DNA of 64,000 nucleotides from Ensifer sp. PDNC004 (GCF_016919405.1 NZ_CP070353.1:2976501-3040500), one strand, 5' to 3'. Numbered from the stretch's first letter, positions 46,366 through 56,374 are shown. Made by a program: numbers and translations. Notes: generated by a model from the letters alone, not told the origin.

Positions 46366-47139
46366 TTACTTCGAGACGTCGGCGCCGAAGTACTTCTGCG
46401 AGATCTTGTCGTAGGTGCCGTCCGCCTTGATGTCGACGAGCGCCTTGTTGATCGCTTCCAGCAGTTCCGGCTCGCCCTTGCGGATGATGATGCCGGAAAA
46501 GTCGGCATCGGCCTGCTCGGCGGCAATCTTGACCGGGGCGTCGGGCTTCTTCTTCTTGAAGTCGAGGAAGGAGAGGCTATCGTTGATCGTCGCGTCGGCG
46601 CGGCCGGTCAGCACCAGCTGGATCGACTGGTCGAAGCCGTCGGTGCCGACGAGCTCGGCGCCGGATGCGGTTGCGAGCTTGCCGAAGTTGCTGGTCAGCG
46701 ATTGGGCGGACTTCTTGCCCTTGAGATCGGCAAAGCCCTTGATCTCTTCGTTGTCTGACTTGACGATCAGCACCGCCTTCGAGGCGATGTAGGGCTCGGA
46801 GAAGTCGTACTTCTTCTTGCGCTCTTCGGTGATGCCGACCTGATTGATGACCGTGTCGTAGCGGTTGGCGTCGAGGCCGGCGATCAGGCCATCCCACTTG
46901 CCTTCGAGGAATTCCGCCTTGACGCCGAGCTTCTCGGCGACCGCCTGGCCGATCTCGACGTCGAAGCCGACGAGGGCGCCGGAGGTGTCATGATAGGTGA
47001 AGGGCGCATAGGTACCCTCGGTGCCGATCTTCAGGACACCGGCGGATTTGACCGCATTGAGGTTCTCGCCGGCTTCAGCGGAAGCGAGCGCGGCGACCTG
47101 CATCAGAGCGGCGGCAAACAGCGTGGGGAGGAGTTTCAT
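46366..47139 (-). CDS. Amino-acid ABC transporter substrate-binding protein (probable cystine-binding)
   Basis: This 257-residue periplasmic binding protein starts at ATG 47139 and has a signal peptide of about 22 residues ending near ASAEAGE. The GTEGTYAPFTYHD, GFDVEIGQAVAEKLG and NQVGITEERKKKYDFS segments match the FliY/TcyA cystine-binding group. It is the first gene of a three-gene importer operon. The open frame extends to 47373 but lacks a start with a ribosome-binding site. Cystine specificity is inferred from family resemblance. Confidence 0.88.
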   Translation of the reverse strand: MKLLPTLFAAALMQVAALASAEAGENLNAVKSAGVLKIGTEGTYAPFTYHDTSGALVGFDVEIGQAVAEKLGVKAEFLEGKWDGLIAGLDANRYDTVINQVGITEERKKKYDFSEPYIASKAVLIVKSDNEEIKGFADLKGKKSAQSLTSNFGKLATASGAELVGTDGFDQSIQLVLTGRADATINDSLSFLDFKKKKPDAPVKIAAEQADADFSGIIIRKGEPELLEAINKALVDIKADGTYDKISQKYFGADVSK

Positions 47140-47341
47140 CGTGATTTTCCATCTTCTTTCTGGCCCGGCCCGTCGTCCGGATTGAGCGGACAATCGCATA
47201 AAAAATCGGCGATCTGAGCGTATAAAACACCAATTCCTGAGCGTTTTGATGAAGAATTTTCCTCGAAATGGCACCGGCCGGGCGCAAAAGCCACGGTTTG
47301 TCGGAAATCGCGCGCGGCCCCGATTTGCTCGCTGCATCGGC

Positions 47342-47403
47342 TTGAAAACGGTTTCAAAAGTTGATATGCACATTTATAGCGATTCATGCACGTTTATGCA
47401 CGG
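47342..47403 (+). promoter_or_regulatory. Phased ATGCAC repeats and dyad upstream of the DeoR gene
   Basis: ATGCAC recurs at 47366, 47386 and 47396, spaced 20 and 10 bp, so all copies face the same side of the helix. The first two extend to ATGCAC(A/G)TTTAT. A dyad TTGAAA-ACGG-TTTCAA lies just upstream at 47342-47357. The repeats immediately precede the DeoR coding region and resemble an autoregulatory operator. Confidence 0.5.
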
Positions 47404-47406
47404 TTG

Positions 47407-48195
47407 ATGGCGATGTCCGGTGAACTCCTTCTTCGTGAGCGAAAGACGCTGATCCAGGAACGGCTGAAGGCCAACGGCCGGGTGCTTGCAGCCGACCTTG
47501 CGGCTGAGCTCAGCGTTTCCGAGGATACGATCCGCCGCGACCTCAGGGAGATGGCGGCGGCGGGACTGTGCGAGCGCGTCTATGGCGGTGCGCTTCCGGT
47601 TGCGCCGGCAGCGCACAGCACCTTGCGGGAACGGGTGGCGATGGCGCCGGAACGCAAGGCGGCGCTGGCGCGCGCGGCCGTCGGCCTGATCAAGCCTGAT
47701 ATGACCGTGTTTCTCGATGCCGGCTCCACCAATCTCGCCATCGCGCACCTGATCGAGCCGGACCTGCCGGTCACTGTCGTCACCAATACGCCGCTGATTG
47801 CCGTCGCGCTCATGGAGAAACCGGGCGTCGATCTCATCCTGCTCGGCGGTCCGCTCAATCGCGCCGTCGGCGCGGCGATCAGCGCCAGGGCGCAACGCGA
47901 TGCGGAACTGCTCCGGCCCGATCTCTGCTTTCTCGGTACCTGTGGCGCCGACGCCGTCGCGGGCCTGACGGCGATCTATTTCGAGGATGCGGAATTCAAG
48001 CGGCTCATTGCGTTGCGCAGCCGGCGCCTGGTTGTCGCTGTCACCAGCGACAAGCTCGGTACGGCCGCCGCGCACGGGGTTGCCGATATCAATGACAAGG
48101 TGACGCTGCTGCTCGAGGCGGATGCATCGGCTGAGCATCGGTCGGCCTTCGAGGCCGCAGGGGCAGAGGTCCTGATGGCGGGAGAGACGGAATGA
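47407..48195 (+). CDS. DeoR/GlpR-family transcriptional regulator
   Basis: This regulator of about 262 residues has an N-terminal DeoR helix-turn-helix (NGRVLAADLAAELSVSEDTIRRDL with ERVYGGALP) and a C-terminal sugar-phosphate-sensing domain containing FLDAGSTNLAIAH. Starts at 47386, 47407 and 47413 are all in frame. The first lies inside the phased ATGCAC repeats, so one of the later two is preferred. Its stop overlaps the VOC gene start (ATGA), and an MFS transporter follows. It probably regulates this small operon and perhaps the divergent cystine-type transporter. Confidence 0.88.
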   Translation: MAMSGELLLRERKTLIQERLKANGRVLAADLAAELSVSEDTIRRDLREMAAAGLCERVYGGALPVAPAAHSTLRERVAMAPERKAALARAAVGLIKPDMTVFLDAGSTNLAIAHLIEPDLPVTVVTNTPLIAVALMEKPGVDLILLGGPLNRAVGAAISARAQRDAELLRPDLCFLGTCGADAVAGLTAIYFEDAEFKRLIALRSRRLVVAVTSDKLGTAAAHGVADINDKVTLLLEADASAEHRSAFEAAGAEVLMAGETE

Positions 48196-48578
48196 CGACG
48201 ATCACGCATGTGGCGCTCTGGACGCGGGACCTCGAGGCGATCGCCCGGTTCTGGTCGTCCTTCTTCGGCGCCGAAGTCGGCGAGATCTATGAAAGCCGGC
48301 GGCGTCCCGGCTTTCGTTCGCGGTTCCTGACGCTTGGCGACGGGCCGGCATTCGAGATTATGGAAGGCCCCTGGGTTGAGCCGGCCGATCCCGCCGAAGA
48401 ACGCATCGGCCTTGCCCATGTGGCGCTGTCGCTCGGCAGCGAGCAGGCGGTCGAGGCCATGGCCGCGCGCGCCGAGGCCGACGGCATTCTGGTCGCAAAA
48501 CCGCGCTGGACCGGCGACGGCTTCTACGAGGCCGTTGTTCGCGACCCCGATGGAAATCTGATCGAAATCACAATCTGA
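48192..48578 (+). CDS. VOC-family (glyoxalase/bleomycin-resistance) protein
   Basis: This 128-residue single-domain VOC protein opens ITHVALWTRDLEAIARFWSS and ends VVRDPDGNLIEIT. The expected metal-binding positions, His near the start, a central His in GLAHVALS and the C-terminal Glu, appear present. VOC proteins include lyases, dioxygenases and thiol transferases, so the reaction cannot be named. It is translationally coupled to the DeoR gene. Confidence 0.87.
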   Translation: MTTITHVALWTRDLEAIARFWSSFFGAEVGEIYESRRRPGFRSRFLTLGDGPAFEIMEGPWVEPADPAEERIGLAHVALSLGSEQAVEAMAARAEADGILVAKPRWTGDGFYEAVVRDPDGNLIEITI

Positions 48579-48607
48579 GCCGGGCGATCCGGCACTGAGG
48601 CAAGACC

Positions 48608-49792
48608 ATGGACCAACGTTCTCCCACCGCGACCGGCCGCCAGGGCTACATGACCCGCAACCGGCTGGCGGTATCGCTGCTCTTTCTGTTGAATGGCTTC
48701 GTCATCGGCAGCTGGGCGCCGAAGATCCCCGAATTCAAGGACCGGCTCGGCATCAGCGAAAGCGTGCTCGGCCTGCTGATCCTGATGTTCGGCATCGGCT
48801 CGCTGGTGCTCATGCCGATTGCCGGCGGCTTTATCGCCCGCGTCGGTTCGCAGAAGGTGGTCAAGGTCACCGCCATCATCCTGTCGCCCTTGCTTCTGCT
48901 TCTGACGCTTGTCCCCGATGTCTGGACGGCGGCCGTCGCCATGTTCCTGCTTGGCGGTTTTGCCGGCGCAATGGACGTCGCGATGAACGCCAATGCGGTC
49001 GAGGTCGAAAAATCCATGCGCCGGGCGATCATGTCGTCCTGCCATGCCTATTGGAGTCTCGGCGGTCTGATCGGTGCCGGCATCGGCGGCTTCCTCATGG
49101 CTCGCTTCGGTGTGCTGCCGCATGTGCTCGTCGTCACTGCGATCTGCCTGGCATTAATCGTTGCCGCCTGGCCGATGATCCTGGCCGACAAGCCGCATCC
49201 GGGTGCCGCCAAGGAAAAGCTGCGCCTGCCGATGACGCCGCTTCCCTGGCTGATCGGCATCATGGCGCTGTTCTCGATGGTGCCGGAGGGCACGGTGCTC
49301 GACTGGGGCGCGCTTTATCTGCGCAACGAGCTTGGCGCCTCCGTCGAGCTTTCCGGCTTCGGCTTTGCCGCCTTCTCCGCAACCATGGCGACCATGCGTT
49401 TTGCCGGCGATTTCGTGCGGGACCGCTTCGGCGCCAAACGGACGCTGCGCATCTGCACCGTCACGGCACTCGTCGGCATGATCATAGCGGGCACGGCGCC
49501 CAATGCCTACATCGCCATCCTTGGCTTTGCGATCGCCGGCATCGGCATCTCCAACATGGTGCCGATCGCGTTCTCGGCCGCCGGCAACATGCCGGGCCTG
49601 CAGCCGGGCATCGGCCTGTCGGTCGCGACCTTCATGGGCTATTCCGGGATGCTGTTCGCACCGTCGCTGATCGGCTTCGTCGCCGAGCATACGGGCTTTG
49701 CCATCATCTTCGCGTCGGTGCCGCTGCTCTTCATCGTCGTGCTTCTCTTGTCGCACCATGCCGATCATGCGGATGGCGCCAAGGGGCACTGA
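48608..49792 (+). CDS. Major facilitator superfamily transporter (YbjJ-like)
   Basis: This 394-residue protein has about twelve hydrophobic segments. Its N-terminal part reads NRLAVSLLFLLNGFVIGSWAPKIPEFKDRLG, and GAMDVAMNANAVEVEK in segment 4 is typical of the YbjJ-like MFS group. GAGGCAAGACC precedes the ATG. It is the last gene of the DeoR-VOC-MFS operon. The substrate is unknown; a small metabolite exported or imported under DeoR control is plausible. Confidence 0.88.
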   Translation: MDQRSPTATGRQGYMTRNRLAVSLLFLLNGFVIGSWAPKIPEFKDRLGISESVLGLLILMFGIGSLVLMPIAGGFIARVGSQKVVKVTAIILSPLLLLLTLVPDVWTAAVAMFLLGGFAGAMDVAMNANAVEVEKSMRRAIMSSCHAYWSLGGLIGAGIGGFLMARFGVLPHVLVVTAICLALIVAAWPMILADKPHPGAAKEKLRLPMTPLPWLIGIMALFSMVPEGTVLDWGALYLRNELGASVELSGFGFAAFSATMATMRFAGDFVRDRFGAKRTLRICTVTALVGMIIAGTAPNAYIAILGFAIAGIGISNMVPIAFSAAGNMPGLQPGIGLSVATFMGYSGMLFAPSLIGFVAEHTGFAIIFASVPLLFIVVLLLSHHADHADGAKGH

Positions 49793-49847
49793 GGCGCAGC
49801 GCCGCCATCAAATCGCCGTCAGGGCATGATGTCGCCGTTGACAATCA

Positions 49848-49900
49848 GACTTTCCTCATCCACCTGATGGGCCAATGGCCAGGGCGAGTTGAGGAAAGTC
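49848..49900. repeat. Long-loop inverted repeat upstream of ispG
   Basis: GACTTTCCTCA (49848-49858) and TGAGGAAAGTC (49890-49900) are perfect 11-bp arms separated by 31 bp. It lies 56-108 bp before the ispG start. It could be a transcript structure or a terminator remnant, although no T-run follows. Confidence 0.5.
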
Positions 49901-49955
49901 CATGTGGGTTCTGCCCGCATCCTCGCCCGGCTCAGTGACCCACGAAGAGGCCTTC

Positions 49956-51209
49956 ATGTCTTCCGCCTTCGATTTCGATCCGCAGCCCCGCCGCGCCTCC
50001 GTCGCCGTCGATGTCGGCGGCGTCATCGTCGGGGGTGGCGCACCGGTCGTGGTCCAGTCGATGACCAACACCGATACGGCCGATATCGATGGCACCGTGG
50101 CGCAGGTGGCCGCGCTGCACAAAGCCGGTTCGGAACTGGTGCGCATTACCGTCGACCGCGACGAGAGTGCGGCGGCGGTGCCGAAGATCCGCGAGCGGCT
50201 CGAGCGGCTCGGCCTTGATGTCCCACTCGTTGGCGACTTCCACTATATCGGCCACAAGCTGCTTGCCGATCATCCGGCCTGCGCGGAAGCGCTGGCGAAA
50301 TACCGCATCAATCCGGGCAATGTCGGCTTCAAGGACAAGAAGGACAAGCAGTTCGCCGAGATCGTCGAGATGGCGATCCGCTACGACAAGCCGGTGCGCA
50401 TCGGCGTCAACTGGGGCTCGCTTGACCAGGAGCTGCTGACGCGGCTGATGGACGAGAACAAGGCGAACGGCTTTCCGCTCACGGCCCAGGAAGTGACGCG
50501 CGAAACGATCGTGCAGTCGGCGCTGCTGTCGGCGGAACTTGCCGAAGAGATCGGCCTGCCGCGCAACCGCATCATCCTGTCGGCCAAGGTTTCCGGCGTT
50601 CAGGACCTGATCGCCGTCTACGCCATGCTGTCGGCCCGTTCCGACCATGCGCTGCATCTCGGCCTCACCGAGGCCGGCATGGGCACCAAGGGCATCGTCG
50701 CCTCGTCGGCTTCGCTCGGTATTCTGATGCAGCAGGGCATCGGCGACACGATCCGCATTTCGCTGACGCCGGAGCCCGGCGGCGACCGCACCCGCGAGGT
50801 GCAGGTAGCCCAGGAACTGCTGCAGGTCATGGGCTTTCGCCAGTTCATTCCCGTCGTTGCCGCCTGTCCCGGCTGTGGCCGCACCACGTCGACCGTCTTC
50901 CAGGAACTCGCCCAGAAGATCCAGGACGACATTCGCCGCAACATGCCGGTCTGGCGCGAGAAGTATCCCGGCGTCGAGGGCCTGAAGGTCGCGGTCATGG
51001 GCTGCATCGTCAACGGTCCCGGCGAAAGCAAACATGCCGATATCGGCATCTCGCTACCGGGCACCGGCGAAATGCCGGCCGCTCCGGTCTTCATCGACGG
51101 CGAGAAGGCGATGACGCTACGCGGCCCCAACATCGCCGGTGACTTCGAGACGCTGGTTTCCGACTATATCGAGAAGCGCTACGGCCGCGGCCAGGCGGCT
51201 GCCGAGTAA
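49956..51209 (+). CDS. ispG: 4-hydroxy-3-methylbut-2-enyl-diphosphate synthase (flavodoxin)
   Basis: This 417-residue enzyme of the non-mevalonate isoprenoid pathway converts MEcPP to HMBPP using a 4Fe-4S cluster. The cluster cysteines are visible in [10 protein letters not shown] and [10 protein letters not shown], and the N-terminal [10 protein letters not shown] motif is typical. ATG 49956 follows GAAGAGG by 5 nt. The frame opens 54 bp upstream, but without a supported start. The ispA prenyl synthase that uses products of this pathway lies 2 kb away. Confidence 0.97.
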   Translation: MSSAFDFDPQPRRASVAVDVGGVIVGGGAPVVVQSMTNTDTADIDGTVAQVAALHKAGSELVRITVDRDESAAAVPKIRERLERLGLDVPLVGDFHYIGHKLLADHPACAEALAKYRINPGNVGFKDKKDKQFAEIVEMAIRYDKPVRIGVNWGSLDQELLTRLMDENKANGFPLTAQEVTRETIVQSALLSAELAEEIGLPRNRIILSAKVSGVQDLIAVYAMLSARSDHALHLGLTEAGMGTKGIVASSASLGILMQQGIGDTIRISLTPEPGGDRTREVQVAQELLQVMGFRQFIPVVAACPGCGRTTSTVFQELAQKIQDDIRRNMPVWREKYPGVEGLKVAVMGCIVNGPGESKHADIGISLPGTGEMPAAPVFIDGEKAMTLRGPNIAGDFETLVSDYIEKRYGRGQAAAE

Positions 51210-51240
51210 GCAGCCTGCGCTTGGTCTGAGCGCGATGATC

Positions 51241-51882
51241 TCAGAGCCGTGACGTCAGCAGCTTGAAGCCGGCAAAGGCGAAGAAGCCGGCCATCAGGCT
51301 CTCGATCAGCCGCTTGGACTTCAGATAAGCACGGTGGACCGGCGACAGCGAGAAGACGATCGCAAAGCCGCAGAAGGTCATCAGGCCGAGCACCATGCAG
51401 CCGCCGATGAATGTGGCGGTGACGCCGACGGGCGCACCCTCGGGCATCCCCAGCGAAACGAGCATGATCCAGGAAAAGATCGCCTTGGGGTTGGTGAGGT
51501 GAATGCCAAGCCCCTTGAGATAGAGCCGCTTCAGCGACGTCTGCGCCTTCGCCATCGGCACGATCGCGCTTTTGTCGCTGCGCACGGCAGCGCGCAGTGC
51601 GTTGTAGGCGAGCCAGAAGAGATAGCAGGCACCGGCGATCTTCAAGACGATGATCGCGTGGCCATAGGCGCGGATCAGCGCCGAGAGACCGGAGGCCGTC
51701 AGCATCGCCCAGGTGTAACTTCCCGTCAGAACGCCAAAGGCAAGCGCCAGTCCGGCCTTGCGTCCCTGGCTGACCGAGGTGGTGATGATCGCGAGGATCG
51801 CGGGCCCCGGTGAAGCGGTCGCGATCAGATAGGCGGTCCAGGCGATGAGCAACTGCGGCAGATAGGGCGTCAGGTCGAACAT
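51241..51882 (-). CDS. LysE/RhtB-family exporter
   Basis: This is a 213-residue six-helix exporter with the motif TASPGPAILAIITTSVSQGRKAG and GIHLTNPKAIFSWIMLVSLG. ATG 51882 is chosen over TTG 51891 because the GGAG site lies too close to the TTG. It is the second LysE/RhtB protein in the window, and the two differ clearly. It lies downstream of hisC in the same direction and convergent with ispG. Confidence 0.9.
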   Translation of the reverse strand: MFDLTPYLPQLLIAWTAYLIATASPGPAILAIITTSVSQGRKAGLALAFGVLTGSYTWAMLTASGLSALIRAYGHAIIVLKIAGACYLFWLAYNALRAAVRSDKSAIVPMAKAQTSLKRLYLKGLGIHLTNPKAIFSWIMLVSLGMPEGAPVGVTATFIGGCMVLGLMTFCGFAIVFSLSPVHRAYLKSKRLIESLMAGFFAFAGFKLLTSRL

Positions 51883-51967
51883 GTCAGACAAAGCTCCGGC
51901 GAGGTCGCCGGAGGCTAGATCAGTTCGTCGCTGGTTTGAAACGGCGAAATGTCACCGAGACAAGATG

Positions 51968-53023
51968 TCAGACGATCTCGTCGAGCGCCTCGGTCAGACG
52001 GGCGCATTCCTGATCGGTGCCGATGGTGATGCGCAGGAAATCGCCGATGCGCGGCTTGGCGAAATGGCGCACCAGCACGGCGCGTTCACGGAGCGCCTTC
52101 ATCAGGGTTTCGCCGCTATGGCCGGGATGGCGGGCGAAAACGAAGTTTGCCGATGACGGCAACACCTCGAAGCCGCGCGCGGTGAGATCGGCCGCAAGGC
52201 GCTCGCGCGACGCGATGATCTTGGCGCGGGTCTCCTCGAACCATGCTTCGTCCTCGATCGCGGCGATTGCGCCGGCCTGGGCCGGGCGGCCGAGCGGATA
52301 GGAGTTGAAGCTGTCCTTCACCCGCTCCAGCGCCTCGATCAACGGGCGTTGGCCGATGGCGAAGCCGACGCGCAAGCCGGCAAGCGCGCGCGACTTGGAG
52401 AAGGTCTGGACGACCAGCAGGTTCTCGTATTTCGAAACCAGTTCTGCCGCCGACTGGCCGCCGAAGTCGACATAGGCCTCGTCGATGACGACGGGCTGGT
52501 CCGGATGGCTTGCAACCAGCTGCTCGATGTCGGCGAGCGGCAAGGCGATGCCGGTCGGAGCGTTGGGGTTCGGCAGGATGATGGCGCCGCAGGGCCGGTC
52601 GTAATCGACGAGATCGATCTCGAAGCGATCGTTGATCGGTACCTCGACCGTGTCGATCTCGAAGAGCCGGGCGTAGGTCGAATAGAAGCTGTAGGAAATA
52701 TCCGGGTAAAGCAGCGGCGCGTCGTGCTTCAGCAAGCCGGCGAAGATATGCGCCAGCACCTCGTCGGATCCGTTGCCGACGAAGACTTCTTCGGCGGTCA
52801 CGCCATAGCGTGTGGCAATCGCCTGGCGCAGCGTCAACGCCAGCGGGTCGGGGTAGAGGCGAAGATCGCTGCTCGCTGCCGCGGCGATCGCGTCGAGCAC
52901 CTTCTCAGACGGGCCGTAGGGGCATTCGTTGGTGTTGAGCTTCACCAGGTTTTCGATACGCGGCTGTTCGCCGGGCACGTAGGGTTTCAGCTTGGAGACG
53001 ATCGGCGACCAGTATTTGCTCAT
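51968..53023 (-). CDS. hisC: Histidinol-phosphate aminotransferase
   Basis: This 351-residue class II-type PLP aminotransferase has the N-terminal [12 protein letters not shown] motif, the cofactor Asp/Tyr in [10 protein letters not shown] and the PLP lysine in [14 protein letters not shown]. It carries out the penultimate group of steps in histidine biosynthesis. ATG 53023 follows AGGAGC by 8 nt. The gene starts 5 bp after ispA, so the two are co-transcribed. Family members also accept aromatic amino acids. Confidence 0.92.
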   Translation of the reverse strand: MSKYWSPIVSKLKPYVPGEQPRIENLVKLNTNECPYGPSEKVLDAIAAAASSDLRLYPDPLALTLRQAIATRYGVTAEEVFVGNGSDEVLAHIFAGLLKHDAPLLYPDISYSFYSTYARLFEIDTVEVPINDRFEIDLVDYDRPCGAIILPNPNAPTGIALPLADIEQLVASHPDQPVVIDEAYVDFGGQSAAELVSKYENLLVVQTFSKSRALAGLRVGFAIGQRPLIEALERVKDSFNSYPLGRPAQAGAIAAIEDEAWFEETRAKIIASRERLAADLTARGFEVLPSSANFVFARHPGHSGETLMKALRERAVLVRHFAKPRIGDFLRITIGTDQECARLTEALDEIV

Positions 53024-53027
53024 GGAT

Positions 53028-53942
53028 CTAGCTCCTGCGGTTGGCGATGAAACGGGCGGCTTCGACGAGAATGGCCGAGCGCTCGCCATAGGGCGCAAGC
53101 AGCGCTTCGGCTTCTGCGACCAGTTGCTCCAGCCGCTCTTCCGCCCAGGCCTGGCCGTGTAGCGCCAGCAGCGTGCCCTTGCCGCGGGCGGCGTCCTTGC
53201 CGGTTGCCTTGCCCATGGTCTCCGCATCGGCGGTGAGGTCCAGCAGGTCGTCGGCAAGCTGGAAGGCAAGGCCGATCTTTTCGCCAAAGGCGCGAAGCCG
53301 CGCGCGATCGTCCCTGGAGGCGTCGGCGACGATGGCGCCTGCCTCACAGGCGAAACGGATGAGGGCGCCCGTCTTCATCGCCTGCAGCGTGACGATCCCG
53401 GCTTCGTCCGGCGGCGACTTTTCCGCGGCCAGGTCAAGCGCCTGTCCGCCGGCCATGCCGCCGTGGCCGGCGGCGCGTCCAAGCGCCAGCACCAGCTCCA
53501 CCTTCTGCGCATCCGAAACCGCTGTCTCGGGGGCTGCGATGATATCGAAGGCGAAAGTCAGCAGACTGTCGCCGGCAAGGATCGCCGTTGCCTCGTCGAA
53601 GGCCTTGTGCACGGTCGGCTGGCCGCGGCGCATATCGTCGTCGTCCATCGCCGGCAGGTCGTCATGGACGAGCGAGTAGCAATGCACGCATTCGAGTGCC
53701 GCGCCGACCCGCAGAGCCGCGTCGGCATTGCCGCCGAGAAGATCGGCGCATTCGGTCACCAGGAAGGGGCGCAGGCGCTTGCCGCCGTTCAGCACGCCGT
53801 GGCGCATGGCAGCCAACAGGTTTGCCGGCCGGGCGATTTCGTCGGCTTCCGTCGTCTGGCCGAGCAGACGTTCCAGCAGCGCCTCGACGGCGCGGGCATT
53901 GGTGGCGAGGCGACGGGTAAAAGGCGATGGTTCCTGGCTCAT
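53028..53942 (-). CDS. ispA: Polyprenyl (farnesyl/geranylgeranyl) diphosphate synthase
   Basis: This 304-residue trans-prenyltransferase has the first aspartate-rich motif in [17 protein letters not shown] and the second in [21 protein letters not shown] carries the IPP-binding residues. It condenses IPP with allylic diphosphates to C15 (or C20), consistent with IspA/FPP synthases. Chain length cannot be fixed by eye. It is coupled to hisC downstream and divergent from mtgA. Confidence 0.9.
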   Translation of the reverse strand: MSQEPSPFTRRLATNARAVEALLERLLGQTTEADEIARPANLLAAMRHGVLNGGKRLRPFLVTECADLLGGNADAALRVGAALECVHCYSLVHDDLPAMDDDDMRRGQPTVHKAFDEATAILAGDSLLTFAFDIIAAPETAVSDAQKVELVLALGRAAGHGGMAGGQALDLAAEKSPPDEAGIVTLQAMKTGALIRFACEAGAIVADASRDDRARLRAFGEKIGLAFQLADDLLDLTADAETMGKATGKDAARGKGTLLALHGQAWAEERLEQLVAEAEALLAPYGERSAILVEAARFIANRRS

Positions 53943-54087
53943 GCGCGCTCTTTGACATGGGCGAAGAGGGCTTTCAACGGGGATTCGTGTCGCAGCCGCG
54001 CGCTTTCCCTGGGACAGCCGCCTGCACGCCTTGCCTTTTGCCAGAAAGCCCGTTCAACTCTGCCTGCGCATGCACTAAGAGAAGCGG

Positions 54088-54861
54088 ATGGACAGCGAGG
54101 TGAACAGTCAGGCCGCGAACGTCGTTCCGGAAGCGCGCGAGGAGGGCGAAGTGCCTTCCAGTCGCTGGTCTTCGCTTCGTCGGACGTTGCGCACGCGCCG
54201 CCGCCAGATCGTGCTCGCCGTGCTTGGCCTGCTCGTCCTTCCTTACGCACTGATCGTTCTCTATCTGGTGGAGTTCATCCATCCCGTCTCGACGCTGATG
54301 CTGCGTGATCTCGTGCTGCTGCGCGGCTACGATCGGCAATGGGTCGAGTTCGACGATATCGCCCCGGTTCTCGTGCAATCGGTGATGATGTCGGAGGATG
54401 GCCAATTCTGCGCCCATGACGGCGTCGACTGGGGCCAGATGCGGGGTGTGGTCGAGGATGCGCTCGAAGGGGAATCCACCCGCGGCGCCAGCACCATTCC
54501 GATGCAGACGGTGAAGAACCTCTATCTCTGGAACGGCCGCTCCTTCCTGCGCAAAGGCATGGAACTGCCGCTGGCGGTCGCCGCCGACTTCGTCTGGAGC
54601 AAGCGGCGGATGATGGAGATCTATCTCAATATCGCCGAATGGGGCGACGGGATCTACGGTATCGAGGCGGCTGCTCGCCACCATTTCGGGGTTTCGGCGT
54701 CGAAGCTTTCGCGACGGCAGGCGGCGCTGCTTGCTGTCTCGCTGCCCAATCCGAAAGAGCGCAACGCCGGCAAGCCGGGCCGCGGGTTGAAGCGCCTGGC
54801 GAACCTGATCGAGCGCCGCGCCAGCCGCTCTGGCGGTTACATCACCTGCCTTTATAATTAG
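54088..54861 (+). CDS. mtgA: Monofunctional biosynthetic peptidoglycan transglycosylase
   Basis: This 257-residue protein has one N-terminal membrane anchor (about residues 37-60) and a GT51 domain. The domain shows [14 protein letters not shown] (catalytic Glu), [17 protein letters not shown] and [21 protein letters not shown]. It polymerises lipid II into glycan strands at the inner membrane and lacks a transpeptidase domain. The positively charged N-terminal tail is slightly longer than usual. Confidence 0.94.
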   Translation: MDSEVNSQAANVVPEAREEGEVPSSRWSSLRRTLRTRRRQIVLAVLGLLVLPYALIVLYLVEFIHPVSTLMLRDLVLLRGYDRQWVEFDDIAPVLVQSVMMSEDGQFCAHDGVDWGQMRGVVEDALEGESTRGASTIPMQTVKNLYLWNGRSFLRKGMELPLAVAADFVWSKRRMMEIYLNIAEWGDGIYGIEAAARHHFGVSASKLSRRQAALLAVSLPNPKERNAGKPGRGLKRLANLIERRASRSGGYITCLYN

Positions 54862-54963
54862 GATCAGACCTTTTCATTGGATGGGCTCACTGGGCGATGT
54901 CATGCTCGCGTTGTAGAGTTCTGCCATCTGGGCCTCTCTCCCTTTGAAAGGCCCGATCGCTCC

Positions 54964-55698
54964 ATGACCTTGATTTCCCCCTCGCTTCTCGCCTTTGGCC
55001 GCAACGCCAACCATGCCCCGCCGAGACATCTCGGAACGCGCTACGACACCGAAGGCCGCTTCCTGCCGGAACCGGGCAACACGGTCGTCTCTCACGTCAC
55101 TGCCGGGTCGCCGTCCGAGGCCGCCGTGCTTGGCGTGCGCGACCGGTTGATGGCGATGCCCGAGGCGCGGCAGTTCGCCTTTACCGCGCCCTCCAGCCTG
55201 CACATGACCATCTTCCAGGGCATCATCGAACACCGCCGGAAACTCCCTTACTGGCCGGCTGACATGCCGTTCGATACGCCGATCGAGGTGATGACCGCGC
55301 ACTACCGCGAACAGCTCGCGAATTTTGTGCCGCTGGAGCCGTTCCGCGCCCGCGTGACCGAGGTCACCCCGACGGGCCTTGCACTCGAAGGCGACAGTGC
55401 CGCCGATCGCGCCTGTCTCAAGGCTTGGCGCGACGCCTTCGCAGACGCCTTCGGCTACCGGCATCCTGATCATGACGATTACGAATTCCACATCACCTAT
55501 GCCTACCCCGTCGACTGGCTCGACGATGGGGCGCTGCTGCGCTGGCAGGTGATGCTGGACGAACAGCTCGCTTTTTTGCGCGAGCAGGCGCCGGTGATCG
55601 CGCTCGCCCCACCCGCTTTCTGCTCGTTCGAGGACATGAACCATTTCGAGGAACTGATCGTTTTCTCGGAGAGACCAGCAACCAAGGAACGGAAATGA
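54964..55698 (+). CDS. DUF1868 protein with 2H-phosphoesterase-like motifs
   Basis: This 244-residue protein starts at ATG 54964 after a hairpin with GGGCCT/AGGCCC arms (54930-54954). It has two H-x-T motifs, SSLHMTIFQG and YEFHITYAYP, the hallmark of the 2H phosphoesterase fold (LigT/cyclic phosphodiesterase). Such enzymes act on 2',3'-cyclic or 2',5'-linked nucleotides or ADP-ribose products, but DUF1868 itself has no established role as far as I know. Its stop overlaps the following GST frame (ATGA). Confidence 0.8.
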   Translation: MTLISPSLLAFGRNANHAPPRHLGTRYDTEGRFLPEPGNTVVSHVTAGSPSEAAVLGVRDRLMAMPEARQFAFTAPSSLHMTIFQGIIEHRRKLPYWPADMPFDTPIEVMTAHYREQLANFVPLEPFRARVTEVTPTGLALEGDSAADRACLKAWRDAFADAFGYRHPDHDDYEFHITYAYPVDWLDDGALLRWQVMLDEQLAFLREQAPVIALAPPAFCSFEDMNHFEELIVFSERPATKERK

Positions 55699-56342
55699 CC
55701 GGACTTACACTTTTTGTCGGCAACAAGAACTATTCGTCCTGGTCGATGCGGCCATGGATCGCGATGACGGCGGCCGGCATCGCCTTCGACGAGGTGGTCA
55801 TCCCCTTCGACTTCGCCGCGGGAAACCCGGACATTCGCGCGGTCTCGCCGACAGGAAAGGTGCCGCTGCTTAGGCATGGCGATTTCCTTGTCTGGGAATC
55901 GCTGGCGATCATCGACTAAGTCGCCGAGCTTTTTCCCGATGCCGGGCTGTGGCCGGCCGACCGTCAGTCGCGCGCCCGGGCGCGGAGCTATTCGATGGAA
56001 ATGCTCTCCGGTTTCAGGGCGTTGCGCGGCGCTTGCCCGATGAACATCCGTCGGGCGAAGAAGGCGCTGGACGTTGCCGAGGACGTCCGTGCGGATGTCG
56101 CCCGCATCGAAACGATCTGGCGGCAGGCGCTCGCCCAATCCGGCGGTCCGTTCCTCTTTGGCGCCTTCACCGCGGCCGATGCGATGTACGCACCTGTGGT
56201 CAACCGCTTCGACGTCTATGATCTCGTTGCGGATCCAGAAACGCTCGGCTACATGAACCGCGTAAAGGCACATCCGGCGTTCCTGAAATGGGAAGAAGCC
56301 GCCCGCGCAGAGCCTTGGGTCGTCATCGAAGACGAGGTCTGA
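55695..56342 (+). pseudogene. Glutathione S-transferase interrupted by one in-frame stop
   Basis: The frame codes for a 215-residue GST. The N-terminal thioredoxin fold opens LFVGNKNYSSWSMRPWIAM with SPTGKVPLL and ESLAIID, and the C-terminal helical domain follows. A TAA at 55917-55919 (codon 75) interrupts it exactly where a Tyr codon is expected (IIDY in homologues), and the frame resumes with VAELFPDAG. A single base change of TAC or TAT would restore the gene. It may be a recent nonsense mutation or a sequencing error. The upstream gene is coupled by ATGA. The 74-residue fragment alone would lack the whole C-terminal domain. Confidence 0.85.
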
Positions 56343-56374
56343 AAAGGTCGAGTCGAAAAATTGCCCGTGGGGAC

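Noticed and set aside
49890..49900. GAGGAAAGTC resembling the conserved start of RNase P RNA
   Set aside because: The rest of an rnpB structure is missing and the ispG coding region begins 56 bp later, so a full RNA cannot fit. It is treated as part of an inverted repeat.
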